NCBI GenBank assembly: GCA_048498135.1
Contig: JBEHYO010000003.1
Span: forward strand, 1-64,000
Length of the DNA: 64,000 nt
Source: Dokdonella_A sp937902695
GTDB lineage: Bacteria > Pseudomonadota > Gammaproteobacteria > Xanthomonadales > Rhodanobacteraceae
Direction: 5' to 3'
Part shown: piece after piece, positions 25,589 to 32,818 of the stretch
How positions within the stretch are numbered: the first letter of the stretch is position 1
Layout of the letters: every line of letters begins with the position of its first letter
Notes under the pieces: generated by a model
Seen by the model: only the letters and a program-made list of their open reading frames with translations
Database searches by the model: none
What the model was told of the DNA's origin: nothing
Position numbers and translations under genes: made by a program

Positions 25589-25752
25589 CGACCGCAGCAT
25601 ACGGCAGCGAAGGCATCGCGCAGTGCGCCGTTGCGCCAGCACGAGCGGTTTCGCCGCCGCCCTGGCGGATCCGACGACGAATAGCTTGCGGGGTATTCGT
25701 ATAATGCGGCAGGCCCGGCGGTGCGCCTGATAAAACGGATATCTGGCGCGTA

Positions 25753-25782
25753 TTGACTGATCTATAGCGCCGTGGTTATATA
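25753..25782 (+). promoter_or_regulatory. Promoter of the arsR-type operon
   Basis: TTGACT (25753-25758) and TATATA (25777-25782) with an 18-bp spacer form a good sigma70 promoter 30 bp before the ArsR start codon. The -10 lies inside the first copy of the direct repeat CGTGGTTATAT (25771-25781). Confidence 0.6.
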
Positions 25783-25789
25783 CGCACAC

Positions 25790-25807
25790 ATAGCCACGTG
25801 GTTATAT
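25790..25807. promoter_or_regulatory. Palindromic operator, probably for the ArsR repressor
   Basis: ATAGCCAC/GTGGTTAT (25790-25805) is a 16-bp palindrome with one mismatched pair; its core CCACGTGG is perfect. The right half is a second exact copy of CGTGGTTATAT (25797-25807), 26 bp from the first. It ends just before the start codon at 25812, so binding would block both transcription and any ribosome site; no Shine-Dalgarno is seen. Confidence 0.6.
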
Positions 25808-25811
25808 CTTT

Positions 25812-26135
25812 ATGTCGAACCTTCAGGATGCACTGTTCCGGACCCTGGCCGACCCGACGCGGCGGGCGATCTTCGAGCACCTCTGCCGCGAAGGCGAGAA
25901 GACGGTTGGGGCACTCACCGCCCGCGCCGGCATTTCGCAGCCGGCCGTCTCGAAGCATCTGGGCGTGCTGAAGCAGGCCGGCCTCGTGCGTGATCGCCCC
26001 GAAGGCAGGCAGACGCACTATGCGGCGCAACTCGGTGCGCTCGCGCCGCTGGTCGACTGGACCCGCGAGATGGCCGGGTTCTGGCAGCGCCGGTTCGACG
26101 ACCTCGAAGATCTCCTCAAAAGGATGGACCAATGA
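25812..26135 (+). CDS. ArsR-family winged-helix transcriptional regulator
   Basis: A 107-aa repressor with the typical start of the SdpR/ArsR group (LFRTLADPTRRAIFEHL) and the recognition helix in ISQPAVSKHLGVLKQAGLV. It has no metal-binding ELCV-type cysteine box, so it is unlikely to sense arsenite. Its gene overlaps the SRPBCC gene by ATGA, a common pairing. It probably represses its own operon through the palindrome just upstream. Confidence 0.92.
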   Translation: MSNLQDALFRTLADPTRRAIFEHLCREGEKTVGALTARAGISQPAVSKHLGVLKQAGLVRDRPEGRQTHYAAQLGALAPLVDWTREMAGFWQRRFDDLEDLLKRMDQ

Positions 26136-26542
26136 ACAAGCCCGCGACACAAACGCTCACCGTCACCGTCGAGCGCGACATTCCGCATCCGCCGGAAAAG
26201 CTCTGGCGCGCGCTCACGCAACCGCACCTGATCGAGGAGTGGCTCATGAAGAACGACTTCGCGCCGGTCGTCGGTCACAGGTTCAGCCTCAGCGGCGACT
26301 GGGGCGCGGCGAGCTGCGAGGTGCTGGAGATCGAGCCGCAGAAAACGCTCTCGTACACATGGAACGCGATGGGCCTCGAGAGCGTCGTCACGTTCACGCT
26401 GACGCAGACACCGGGCGGCACGCATCTGCGCATGGATCAGTCGGGCTTCCGTCCGGATCAGCAGCAGGCCTACCGCGGCGCGCAGTGGGGCTGGAACAAG
26501 TTCCTCGCGACGCTCGAAGATATCGTGGGCAGGCTCGAATGA
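26132..26542 (+). CDS. SRPBCC (AHSA1-like) domain protein
   Basis: A 136-aa protein of the START/Bet v1-like AHSA1 family (VERDIPHPPEKLWRALTQPHLIEEWLM; FTLTQTPGGTHLRMDQSGF). Members have a hydrophobic ligand pocket; physiological ligands are mostly unknown. It overlaps the ArsR gene upstream and the DUF1801 gene downstream by ATGA each, so the three are made from one message. Confidence 0.88.
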   Translation: MNKPATQTLTVTVERDIPHPPEKLWRALTQPHLIEEWLMKNDFAPVVGHRFSLSGDWGAASCEVLEIEPQKTLSYTWNAMGLESVVTFTLTQTPGGTHLRMDQSGFRPDQQQAYRGAQWGWNKFLATLEDIVGRLE

Positions 26543-27012
26543 AACCCGCGCGCGCGAAGCGCGCCAAGGCGACGACGATGAAGAAGACGACGACGACCAG
26601 GACGAGCTCGACCACGGCCAAATCCGGAGCGGCCGCATCGAAGCTGATCGATGCGCGCATCGAATCGCTCGGCGACTGGCGCGGCGAGACGCTGGCGAAG
26701 ATCCGCGCGCTGATCAGGCAGGCCGCACCCGACGCCGTCGAGGAATGGAAATGGCGCGGCGTGCCGGTGTGGTCGGACAGCGGGATCATCTGCACGGGCG
26801 AGACGTACAAGGACACGGTCAAGATGACGTTTGCCAAAGGCGCGTCGCTCGACGATCCGTCGCGGCTTTTCAATTCGAGTCTCGACGGCAACACGCGGCG
26901 CGCCATCGACGTGCATGAAGGCGACAGGATCGACGGGACGGCACTCAAGGCACTGGTGCGGGCGGCTGTGGCGCTCAACAGGGCGAAGAAGGCCAAGCCG
27001 GCGGCACGATGA
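26539..27012 (+). CDS. DUF1801 domain protein
   Basis: A 157-aa protein with a Lys/Thr-rich N-terminal tail (residues 1-30) before a DUF1801 domain (IRALIRQAAPDAVEEWKWRGVPVW; FAKGASLDDPSRLFNSSLDG). The fold is known from structures, but the function is not. The start at 26539 is supported by the ATGA overlap with the SRPBCC gene. ArsR-SRPBCC-DUF1801 linkage is seen in many bacteria. Confidence 0.85.
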   Translation: MKPARAKRAKATTMKKTTTTRTSSTTAKSGAAASKLIDARIESLGDWRGETLAKIRALIRQAAPDAVEEWKWRGVPVWSDSGIICTGETYKDTVKMTFAKGASLDDPSRLFNSSLDGNTRRAIDVHEGDRIDGTALKALVRAAVALNRAKKAKPAAR

Positions 27013-27050
27013 GCGGCGCCGGGTAGCTGGTCCTTTATCAGTGCGTAATG

Positions 27051-27071
27051 TCTATTATGTAAAATAATAGA
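27051..27071. repeat. AT-rich inverted repeat between convergent genes
   Basis: TCTATTAT (27051-27058) and ATAATAGA (27064-27071) are exact reverse complements with a 5-nt spacer. It lies in the 96-bp spacer between the DUF1801 gene and the kinase-receiver gene. The local base composition is very different from the GC-rich surroundings. It could be a terminator-like stem, a binding site or a remnant of an inserted element. Confidence 0.5.
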
Positions 27072-27108
27072 AACCAATTAGCGGGATTCCCGGACAGTCG
27101 CACCCGCC

Positions 27109-28080
27109 TCAGCCGCGGGCGACCAGCGCCTTCAGCGCGGCCCCGAGGTCCTGCAACCGGTACGGCTTCGCCAGGAATGCAAAGCCGTCCATCTCGGCGC
27201 CTGCTTCCGCGCGCAGCGCCTCTCGCGCATGGCCCGACGCCAGCACGATCCGCAGCTCGGGCCGCAACGCACGCGCCTCGCGCGCCAGCGCGACGCCCGA
27301 CATTCCTTTCGGCAGCACGACGTCGGTAAACAGGATATCGATACCGGGCTCGCACCGGAGCCGCTCCAAGGCCTCGGATGCGGAGCTTTCCGGGATGACA
27401 CGGTAGCCCAGCATCTCGATCGCGTCCGAGGTCGAGCCGCGCACGTGCTCGTCGTCGTCGACCAGCAACACGGTCAATGACTGCGGCGCGACCGCGAGGC
27501 CGCCGCCGCCGCTGGTTTCGTCGACCGGTGCCATCAGCGGCAGATAGATCGTCACGCGCGTTCCTCGCCCTTTTGTCGTATCGATGCCGACGCCGCCGCG
27601 GCTCTGTCTCGCGAAGCCATGGACCTGGCTGAGTCCGAGCCCTGCATTCTGCCCCGGTTCCTGACCGCTGAAATACGGCTCGAACACATGCTCCAGCGCA
27701 TGGTCCGGAATACCGCATCCGCTGTCCGAAACGCAAATCGCCGCATAGAGTCCGGGCTCGAGCGGCGGCGATGCGTCGACGCGGTCGTCGACCAGGCGCG
27801 TCCATATCGTGAGCTCGCCCGCGCCGCGCATCGCTTCGCGCGCGTTCGTCACGAGATTCAGCAGCGCCATCTTGAACTGGATCGGATCGACATCGATCCG
27901 ATCGACCGAATCCGCAAGGCAGAGCCGCAATCCGACGGCGGCGCCGGCGGCGCCCGTCAGCACCGGCAGGAAGGCGCCGATCAGCGCATTGGCTCTGGCC
28001 CCATCCGGCGAAGCCGGCAGCGGCTGAAACACCGGCGCGTCCTGCCGAAGAGAACCTGTGTCGGGTGATCTCCCTGTCAT
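27109..28080 (-). CDS. Kinase-type ATPase fused to a receiver domain, no DHp or sensor
   Basis: The 323-aa protein has a histidine-kinase ATPase domain (N box LLNLVTNAREAM, G1 DSGCGIP, F box VFEPYFS, G2 AGLGLSQVHG) and a C-terminal receiver (DDDE at 208-211, phospho-acceptor D253 in FTDVVLP, K305 in LAKPY). It resembles the last two-thirds of hybrid kinases of the 'HDFNN' group, but the phospho-His helix pair is missing and none is encoded upstream in frame. It may be a phosphatase or phosphate acceptor working with another kinase, or a truncated remnant. Confidence 0.85.
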   Translation of the reverse strand: MTGRSPDTGSLRQDAPVFQPLPASPDGARANALIGAFLPVLTGAAGAAVGLRLCLADSVDRIDVDPIQFKMALLNLVTNAREAMRGAGELTIWTRLVDDRVDASPPLEPGLYAAICVSDSGCGIPDHALEHVFEPYFSGQEPGQNAGLGLSQVHGFARQSRGGVGIDTTKGRGTRVTIYLPLMAPVDETSGGGGLAVAPQSLTVLLVDDDEHVRGSTSDAIEMLGYRVIPESSASEALERLRCEPGIDILFTDVVLPKGMSGVALAREARALRPELRIVLASGHAREALRAEAGAEMDGFAFLAKPYRLQDLGAALKALVARG

Positions 28081-28297
28081 CGCGCCTCGTCCTTGATCGC
28101 GTGCGGCGACTGCGGCAACTGGCCACGACGATAGGCCATCCGCGGCGCCCTTGCGTGACTTCGCGCTGAGCAGCCTCGTCCGTTTTTGAGCCGTGCATGC
28201 GCGTATGAATCGCGCTTGTACGCCCGTGCACGCTTCATCGAATGGTCATTCTAACGGTCGCAGGCTGGACGCCCAACGTCGGACGAAAGGACCGCAT

Positions 28298-28630
28298 ATG
28301 AATACGCGTCAGAACTTGCTCACTCTCATGATCGCCGCGGCGATGAGCTTCGCAGGCATCGCGATGGCACAGGAGACGCCGCCGACATCGGATCAGGCGA
28401 CGCAGGAAAACCAGGAGATGCAGCAGCAGCAACAGACCGAGCCGCTCGGCATGCAGTCGTCGGGCGCCCCGGATTGGAGCATGCTGAAGGGCCACGAGCG
28501 CGGCTATCTCGAAAAAGCCGATGCGCTGCCGAACAGCTGGCTCGAAAGCAATTTCGAAAGCTGCGATGCGAATCGCGACGGCAAGGTCACCGAGGCCGAA
28601 TACACGAAGTGCCTGAAGGCCAAGCCGTAA
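28298..28630 (+). CDS. Small secreted EF-hand-like protein
   Basis: A 110-aa protein. A signal peptide (LLTLMIAAAMSFAGIAMAQ) is followed by a Gln-rich segment and one EF-hand calcium loop (DANRDGKVTEAE). A good ribosome site (GGACGAAAGG) fixes the start at 28298. A strong intrinsic terminator follows 22 bp after the stop, so the gene is a single unit. Similar single-loop proteins in xanthomonads have no known role. Confidence 0.85.
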   Translation: MNTRQNLLTLMIAAAMSFAGIAMAQETPPTSDQATQENQEMQQQQQTEPLGMQSSGAPDWSMLKGHERGYLEKADALPNSWLESNFESCDANRDGKVTEAEYTKCLKAKP

Positions 28631-28652
28631 GCGACACGCACACGAAACTCAT

Positions 28653-28684
28653 GCGCCCGGCCCTGCGGCCGGGCGCTTTTTTTT
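28653..28684 (+). terminator. Intrinsic terminator of the EF-hand gene
   Basis: A perfect 10-bp stem (GCGCCCGGCC / GGCCGGGCGC) with a CTGC loop is followed by eight T residues. It ends 5 bp before the convergent ku stop codon. Only the plus-strand orientation has the T-run. Confidence 0.95.
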
Positions 28685-28688
28685 GGGC

Positions 28689-29576
28689 TCACGCCGACTT
28701 CCGCCGAGGCTTTCGCGTCGACTTGGCGGCCTTGGACTTCGGGCGCGATGTCTTCGCCGCGCGTTTCGCCGAGGGCGGCGTACGCTTGTTCGACGCAAGG
28801 CTTTTCTTCAGCAGATCCATGAAGTCGACGACGTTGGTGCTCGCCTCCTCGGGCGCCTCCTCCTCCGCCGGAACCACGACGCCCTTGCTCTTCATGCGCT
28901 TCTCGATCGCCTTGTGCAGCTTCGCGCGGAACTCGTCCTTGTAGTCTGACGGCTTCCACGCCGTCGCCATCGACTCGATGAGCTGACGCGCCATCTGCAT
29001 CTCGGGTTTCGTCACGCGATGCGACGCGGCCGAGCCCTTCGGGATCTCGTAGTCGGCGATGTCGACGAGCTCCTGCGGGTAGCGCATCAGCACGAGCACC
29101 AGTGCATCGCCCTTGGGCATTACGGCCGCGAGATATTCGCGCGTACGCACGACGACATGCGCGATCCCGATCTTGTTCGTCTCGGCGAGCGTTTCGCGCA
29201 GGAGTACGTAGCCCTTCTCCGCCTTCTTGCCGGGCACGAGCACGTACGGCTTTTCGAAGTACTCGGGCCCGATCGCGTCGGCATCGACGAACGCCGCGAT
29301 CTCGACCGACTCATGGCTCTCGGGGGCGGCCGCGCGAAGGTCCTCGTCCTCGAGGATCACGTAGTTGCCCTTGCGGTATTCGAACGCCTTGACGACGTCT
29401 TTCCAGGGCACTTCGTCGCCGGTTTCGGCGTTAACGCGCTCGTATTTCACCGGCGCGTTGTCGCGGCTGTCGAGCATGCGGAAGTGGAGATCGGTGCGCT
29501 TCTCGCCCGACATCAGGCGGATCGGAATGTTGAGCAGGCCGAACGACAGGGTGCCGGTCCAGATCGGGCGCGCCAT
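28689..29576 (-). CDS. ku: Non-homologous end-joining protein Ku
   Basis: Ku forms a homodimeric ring on DNA double-strand ends and recruits LigD. The 295-aa protein starts MARPIWTGTLSFGLLNIPIRL and covers the whole bacterial Ku core (1 to about 220). The C-terminal tail (about 255-295) is unusually rich in Lys, Arg, Ser and Ala (AAKTSRPKSKAAKSTRKPRR), resembling histone H1-type tails that modulate DNA binding. GGAGG precedes the ATG. No ligD is in the window. Confidence 0.95.
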   Translation of the reverse strand: MARPIWTGTLSFGLLNIPIRLMSGEKRTDLHFRMLDSRDNAPVKYERVNAETGDEVPWKDVVKAFEYRKGNYVILEDEDLRAAAPESHESVEIAAFVDADAIGPEYFEKPYVLVPGKKAEKGYVLLRETLAETNKIGIAHVVVRTREYLAAVMPKGDALVLVLMRYPQELVDIADYEIPKGSAASHRVTKPEMQMARQLIESMATAWKPSDYKDEFRAKLHKAIEKRMKSKGVVVPAEEEAPEEASTNVVDFMDLLKKSLASNKRTPPSAKRAAKTSRPKSKAAKSTRKPRRKSA

Positions 29577-29690
29577 GGCATGTCCTCCGAAGGATCGCGT
29601 GCGAGCGAGCCCGGCTGGGCCACTCGATCGGACGAGCGTATCGGCCGCTGGCTGAACGGAGATCGCTGCGGCTTTGGGGCGTCGCCGGTG

Positions 29691-30143
29691 TCAGCGGCGC
29701 TTGCGGGCACGCGTACGCGCAGCCTTGCGCGCCGACGCGCTGCGACTTCCCGCGCTTCGCTTGCTCGCGGCCGAGCGCGCCTGTTTCGAGAGGGCGCTCT
29801 TCGACGCCGCGCCATGTCCTTCGCGTCGAAGCGCCTTCGTCACTGCCCGCGAGCGCTTCGCCGAGGGTCGCTTCTTCGCTGCGCTGCCCGCAGCCGACGC
29901 GCGTTTGGCAGACGTGCGCGTCTTCGCCGACGCGGTTCCTTTTTTCGGCGGTGGCAATTTCACGCCGGCGCGCCGCGCCTTCGAAAGGCCGATCGCGATC
30001 GCCTGCTTGGTCGAACGCGCGCCGTGCTTGCCCTCGCGGATATGATCCATTTCTTCGCGCACGAACTCGCCGGCCTGCGTGCTCGGCGCCTTGCCTTCGC
30101 GCTTGTCGCGCGCGGCGCGCCTGAGGGTGCGTTGATCTGGCAT
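29691..30143 (-). CDS. DUF6496 family protein with histone-like tail
   Basis: A 150-aa protein. The N-terminal 60 residues contain GEFVREEMDHIREGKHGARSTKQAIAIGLSKARRAGV, the core of the DUF6496 family. Residues 65-150 are almost only Lys, Arg, Ser and Ala, similar to the tail of Ku next door and to histone H1-like proteins. AGGAG lies before the ATG at 30143. DNA binding is inferred from composition; function is unknown. Confidence 0.8.
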   Translation of the reverse strand: MPDQRTLRRAARDKREGKAPSTQAGEFVREEMDHIREGKHGARSTKQAIAIGLSKARRAGVKLPPPKKGTASAKTRTSAKRASAAGSAAKKRPSAKRSRAVTKALRREGHGAASKSALSKQARSAASKRSAGSRSASARKAARTRARKRR

Positions 30144-30240
30144 CGGTAGTCTCCTGGCTCGCCGTCCGATGGCCGCGGAAGTCCATGCTCGCCGCAGGTG
30201 CAATCGATATGCCACGCGCCGCGCAGGACGCGCGGGCGGA

Positions 30241-31092
30241 TCAGTCGGCGGCGAGCGGAATCGCGAGCCTGACCGTCGTGCCCTGCCCCACGGCGCTCTC
30301 GATCGATGCGACGCCGCCGGCGCGGCGCACGGCGTCCTTCGCCTGCGTGAGGCCGATGCCATGCTGCATGTCGGCGGGGCCGGTCGTGAAGAAAAGATCG
30401 AATGCCTGGTGGCGGAGCTCCTCGCTCATGCCGTGGCCCGTATCGCGCACGTCGAGCACGAGATAGTCGCGACCGGCTTCGGCGCGAAGCTCGGCGCCGG
30501 AAGCGTTCCGTGTCGAGATCGTGACCGTGCCCGCCTCGCCACTCGCATCGATCGCGTTGGCAACCAGGTTGCGCACGGCTTCCTCGAAGAACTGCGCATC
30601 GATGCGGATCGCCGAGCGAGGCGCCTCGAGCGCTGCAACGACCCGCGTGCTCCGCGGCGCCGTCTCAGTCGACTGCGCGGCGACGCGCTCGACGACGCGA
30701 TGCGCATCGAGATCGACCGGTGCTTCGCATGCGTACGACGCCGCCGCGAGACGATCGGTAAGCGTGCGTCCGCGCGCAATCACCTTGAGCGCATTGGCCA
30801 GGAACACGTTCGCCTTCGCCGGATCGCCGACGCGCATCGCCATCTCGACGCTGGTCAGGACGACGGCGAGCACGTTGTTGAAATCGTGCGCGACCTGCGC
30901 GCCGAGCTGTCCGAGAGTTCTGGCACGCGCGTCGGCGGCATCGCCACTGTCGAGCTCGGTTGCGGCATCCGGCTGGTCCATGGGTTCGATAGTAACCGGC
31001 GCGAGTGCGCTGGCGGAACGGCATGGCGACGGAGCGCGCGATATTTCGTGCGATGAGCGGCGGAACTGGATGGCTTGGGCGGTCGTGGACAT
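30241..31092 (-). CDS. Sensor-less histidine kinase (HDFNN group)
   Basis: The phospho-acceptor His (H69) is in AQVAHDFNNVLAVV, followed by the ATPase domain (VRNLVANAIDASGE, RDTGHGMS, FDLFFTTG, HGIGLTQAKDAV). There is no sensor, membrane or receiver domain, so input must come from a partner. It and the nearby kinase-receiver protein are complementary: this one has the His helix that the other lacks. The 283-aa form starts at 31092; an in-frame ATG at 30981 would give 246 aa and skip a Ser/Arg-rich segment that may not be coding. Confidence 0.82.
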   Translation of the reverse strand: MSTTAQAIQFRRSSHEISRAPSPCRSASALAPVTIEPMDQPDAATELDSGDAADARARTLGQLGAQVAHDFNNVLAVVLTSVEMAMRVGDPAKANVFLANALKVIARGRTLTDRLAAASYACEAPVDLDAHRVVERVAAQSTETAPRSTRVVAALEAPRSAIRIDAQFFEEAVRNLVANAIDASGEAGTVTISTRNASGAELRAEAGRDYLVLDVRDTGHGMSEELRHQAFDLFFTTGPADMQHGIGLTQAKDAVRRAGGVASIESAVGQGTTVRLAIPLAAD

Positions 31093-31099
31093 GTCGATC

Positions 31100-31315
31100 T
31101 CAATCCTGTCTCTTCAATTCGAGCTCGCTGTGCACGATGCGCGCGCTCGTATCGATCCCGGTGTCGCCACGACGCACGGCGTCGGCGAACGTCGGCGTGA
31201 ATGCGTTGCGCGCGCCGCAGGTCGGGCACTTCGCCTCGTCGCCGTCGGCGAGCGTGGGTCTGCTGTCGACGAACCCGGCGCCGCACGTGGCGCAATGCAA
31301 AGCGGTTACCGGCAT
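31100..31315 (-). CDS. Small zinc-ribbon protein
   Basis: A 71-aa protein with two CxxC knuckles (HCATCG at C8/C11; KCPTCG at C30/C33), a classic zinc ribbon. A GAGGAAAG ribosome site precedes the ATG at 31315; longer in-frame starts are less likely. It ends 7 bp before the histidine kinase start and is probably co-transcribed with it. The role is unknown; such ribbons bind nucleic acid or proteins. Confidence 0.75.
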   Translation of the reverse strand: MPVTALHCATCGAGFVDSRPTLADGDEAKCPTCGARNAFTPTFADAVRRGDTGIDTSARIVHSELELKRQD

Positions 31316-31525
31316 CGGGATGCTTTCCTCGTCCGTGACGCGCGCGATCGGGTGCACCCGGTCAGGCGTCGCAACGGTGCTCGTTGACACACGCGAAAAT
31401 CCCGCTCGCATGCGGGACCTGCAGCCGCTGGGCGACATCCCGAACGAAGCGGAGAGGCTTTCGCCTGTCCGCCATGACGATCTCGCAGGCGGCGTCGTGC
31501 CGCATCCGATACCGTCCCGATCAAC

Positions 31526-31876
31526 TCAGAACTGCGGCACCTGCTGTTCGCGACCGTCGCGCTCGCGCACCAGCGGCGCGCGCGTCGTCGGCTGCTGCTG
31601 TGCCTGCACCTGCTGCGTTGCTTCGGCCGGCTTGGCCGAACCGCGGTGGCTCGCTTCTCCGCCCTTGCGGCCGATCGCTGCCATGTGCGCGCGATTCGCG
31701 CTCACGGCCTCGCCGCCCTTGCGCCCCGCTTCGCGAGCTTCCTCGGAAGAAAACTCATGAGCGGTACCGAGCCGATGGGCAGCGCGTCCGCCAAGGCTCG
31801 CGATGCTTCTCTGCTTCTCGGCGTCCATCGAAGCGAATCCGCGGCCGCGGGCTTTGGCCTTGTCTCGGTCATTCAT
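31526..31876 (-). CDS. KGG repeat (stress-induced GsiB/ConC-like) protein
   Basis: A 116-aa hydrophilic protein with KGG-type motifs: RGFASMDAEKQRSIASLGGRAAH, EAREAGRKGGEAVSANR and MAAIGRKGGEASHR. This family includes stress-induced proteins such as B. subtilis GsiB and E. coli YciG. The C-terminal third is a Gln-rich extension. AGAGGT lies before the ATG at 31876, and a 9-bp hairpin sits upstream (31981-32003). A protective role under desiccation or stationary-phase stress is inferred from the family. Confidence 0.85.
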   Translation of the reverse strand: MNDRDKAKARGRGFASMDAEKQRSIASLGGRAAHRLGTAHEFSSEEAREAGRKGGEAVSANRAHMAAIGRKGGEASHRGSAKPAEATQQVQAQQQPTTRAPLVRERDGREQQVPQF

Positions 31877-31980
31877 GTTGGCTACCTCTTTTGAACGGAG
31901 AAATTGATTGCGTCGCCGGATCGACTGGGTCAAGACCGATTCAGCCACGACCTCCACGAGCAAGGCACATGCCACGCTGC

Positions 31981-32003
31981 CGACGCGCCGCGATGGCGCG
32001 TCG
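31981..32003. other. Perfect 9-bp hairpin upstream of the KGG gene
   Basis: CGACGCGCC (31981-31989) and GGCGCGTCG (31995-32003) pair exactly around the loop GCGAT, about 105 bp upstream of the KGG start. It may be a leader structure or a binding site. Confidence 0.45.
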
Positions 32004-32112
32004 AGCCCATCAGGCGTGATTCAAAGCGGTCCCGACAGGCAATTTGTTCTGAACGGAAGAAAAATGGATACACGTCGCGAAACAGCCGCGAACGAGGCCT
32101 CTGTGCATCGGC

Positions 32113-32142
32113 AAAAAAAAAGGGCCGCCATAGGTGGGGCCC
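32113..32142 (-). terminator. Intrinsic terminator downstream of the CBS gene
   Basis: On the minus strand GGGCC-CCA...TGG-C-GGCCC folds into a stem with one bulge and is followed by nine T residues (plus-strand A9 at 32113-32121). It lies about 240 bp after the CBS stop codon, so that transcript would have a long 3' region, or the terminator ends an unannotated minus-strand RNA. Confidence 0.7.
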
Positions 32143-32370
32143 TGAATGTCGGTGCTGTGGCGAGAAGGACGTCATCGCCATTGGGGGGAGATCAGCCGAC
32201 GCTGCCAGCAGGAGCAAGCAGCGTGCCACGCGCCCGCCCTGTGCATCCGCGTTTGCGGATCCCACGAGCGCGTAAATTGTTTCCGCGGCCGCGAAGATTT
32301 TCGCGTTCAGGCGCCTGCACACGCGCGACCGCGCGTGAACATCACGTCGCTATCGGCATTCATTCCGCAC

Positions 32371-32407
32371 GCGACGCCGCGCCTTCAATGCGGCGTCGCG
32401 ACGCCGC
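32371..32407. repeat. Alternating inverted repeats at the 3' end of the CBS gene
   Basis: GCGACGCCGC (32371-32380), its reverse complement GCGGCGTCGC (32390-32399), and GCGACGCCGC again (32398-32407) allow two mutually exclusive stems. The last 18 bp (32390-32407) are a perfect palindrome that covers the first codons before the CBS stop. Confidence 0.55.
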
Positions 32408-32798
32408 GCAGCAGCGTATCGGTCGTCGCGTCGTCGCACTGCGCGATGTTGCTGAGCGCAATGAAGCCGACCAGCCGCTTGTCGCGGTTGACCACCGGCA
32501 GGCGGCGGATGCCGAGCTCGGCCATGTTGCGCGCGACGTCGCTGACGTCCTGATCGTCGTAGCAATACTTGATGTTCGCGGTCATCACGTCGCGCACGGG
32601 AGTCTCGCCGCCAAGGCCCCTGGCGACCGCACGCACGACGATGTCACGGTCGGTGATCATGCCGACCAGCTTGTCCTTGTGTCCGACCGGAAGGCATCCG
32701 ACATCGGCCTTGGCCATCTCCGCCGCGGCTTCCGCGAGCGTCTGATCCGGTGCGGCGATGTGGATATCGCGCGTCATCACTTCATTGACCTTCTTCAC
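32385..32798 (-). CDS. CBS-pair protein
   Basis: A 137-aa protein with two CBS motifs in tandem (VNEVMTRDIHIAAPDQTLAEAAAEM; VRDVMTANIKYCYDDQDVSDVARNM), each ending in the typical 'GIRRLPVVNRDKRLVG' segment. Stand-alone CBS pairs bind adenosine nucleotides and report energy state. The GTG start at 32798 is chosen because GGAGG lies exactly 7 nt upstream; the ATG at 32822 lacks such a site. Confidence 0.85.
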   Translation of the reverse strand: MKKVNEVMTRDIHIAAPDQTLAEAAAEMAKADVGCLPVGHKDKLVGMITDRDIVVRAVARGLGGETPVRDVMTANIKYCYDDQDVSDVARNMAELGIRRLPVVNRDKRLVGFIALSNIAQCDDATTDTLLRGVATPH

Positions 32799-32818
32799 AG
32801 GCTTGCCTCCTTCGGTAT

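Larger units (their letters stand above)
31877..32384. other. 508-bp non-coding stretch between the KGG and CBS genes
   Basis: No believable gene is seen on either strand. It holds a perfect hairpin upstream of the KGG gene (31981-32003), a minus-strand hairpin plus T9 (32113-32142), an 8-bp palindrome CACGCGCG-AC-CGCGCGTG (32320-32337) and a three-part inverted repeat at the end of the CBS gene (32371-32407). It probably carries the KGG promoter and the CBS transcript end; an unrecognised small RNA cannot be excluded. Confidence 0.6.

Noticed and set aside
31930..32322. 130-codon open frame on the minus strand in the large gap
   Set aside because: It runs through the hairpin with T9 (a terminator), has a Cys/Trp/Phe-rich odd composition and lacks a ribosome site.
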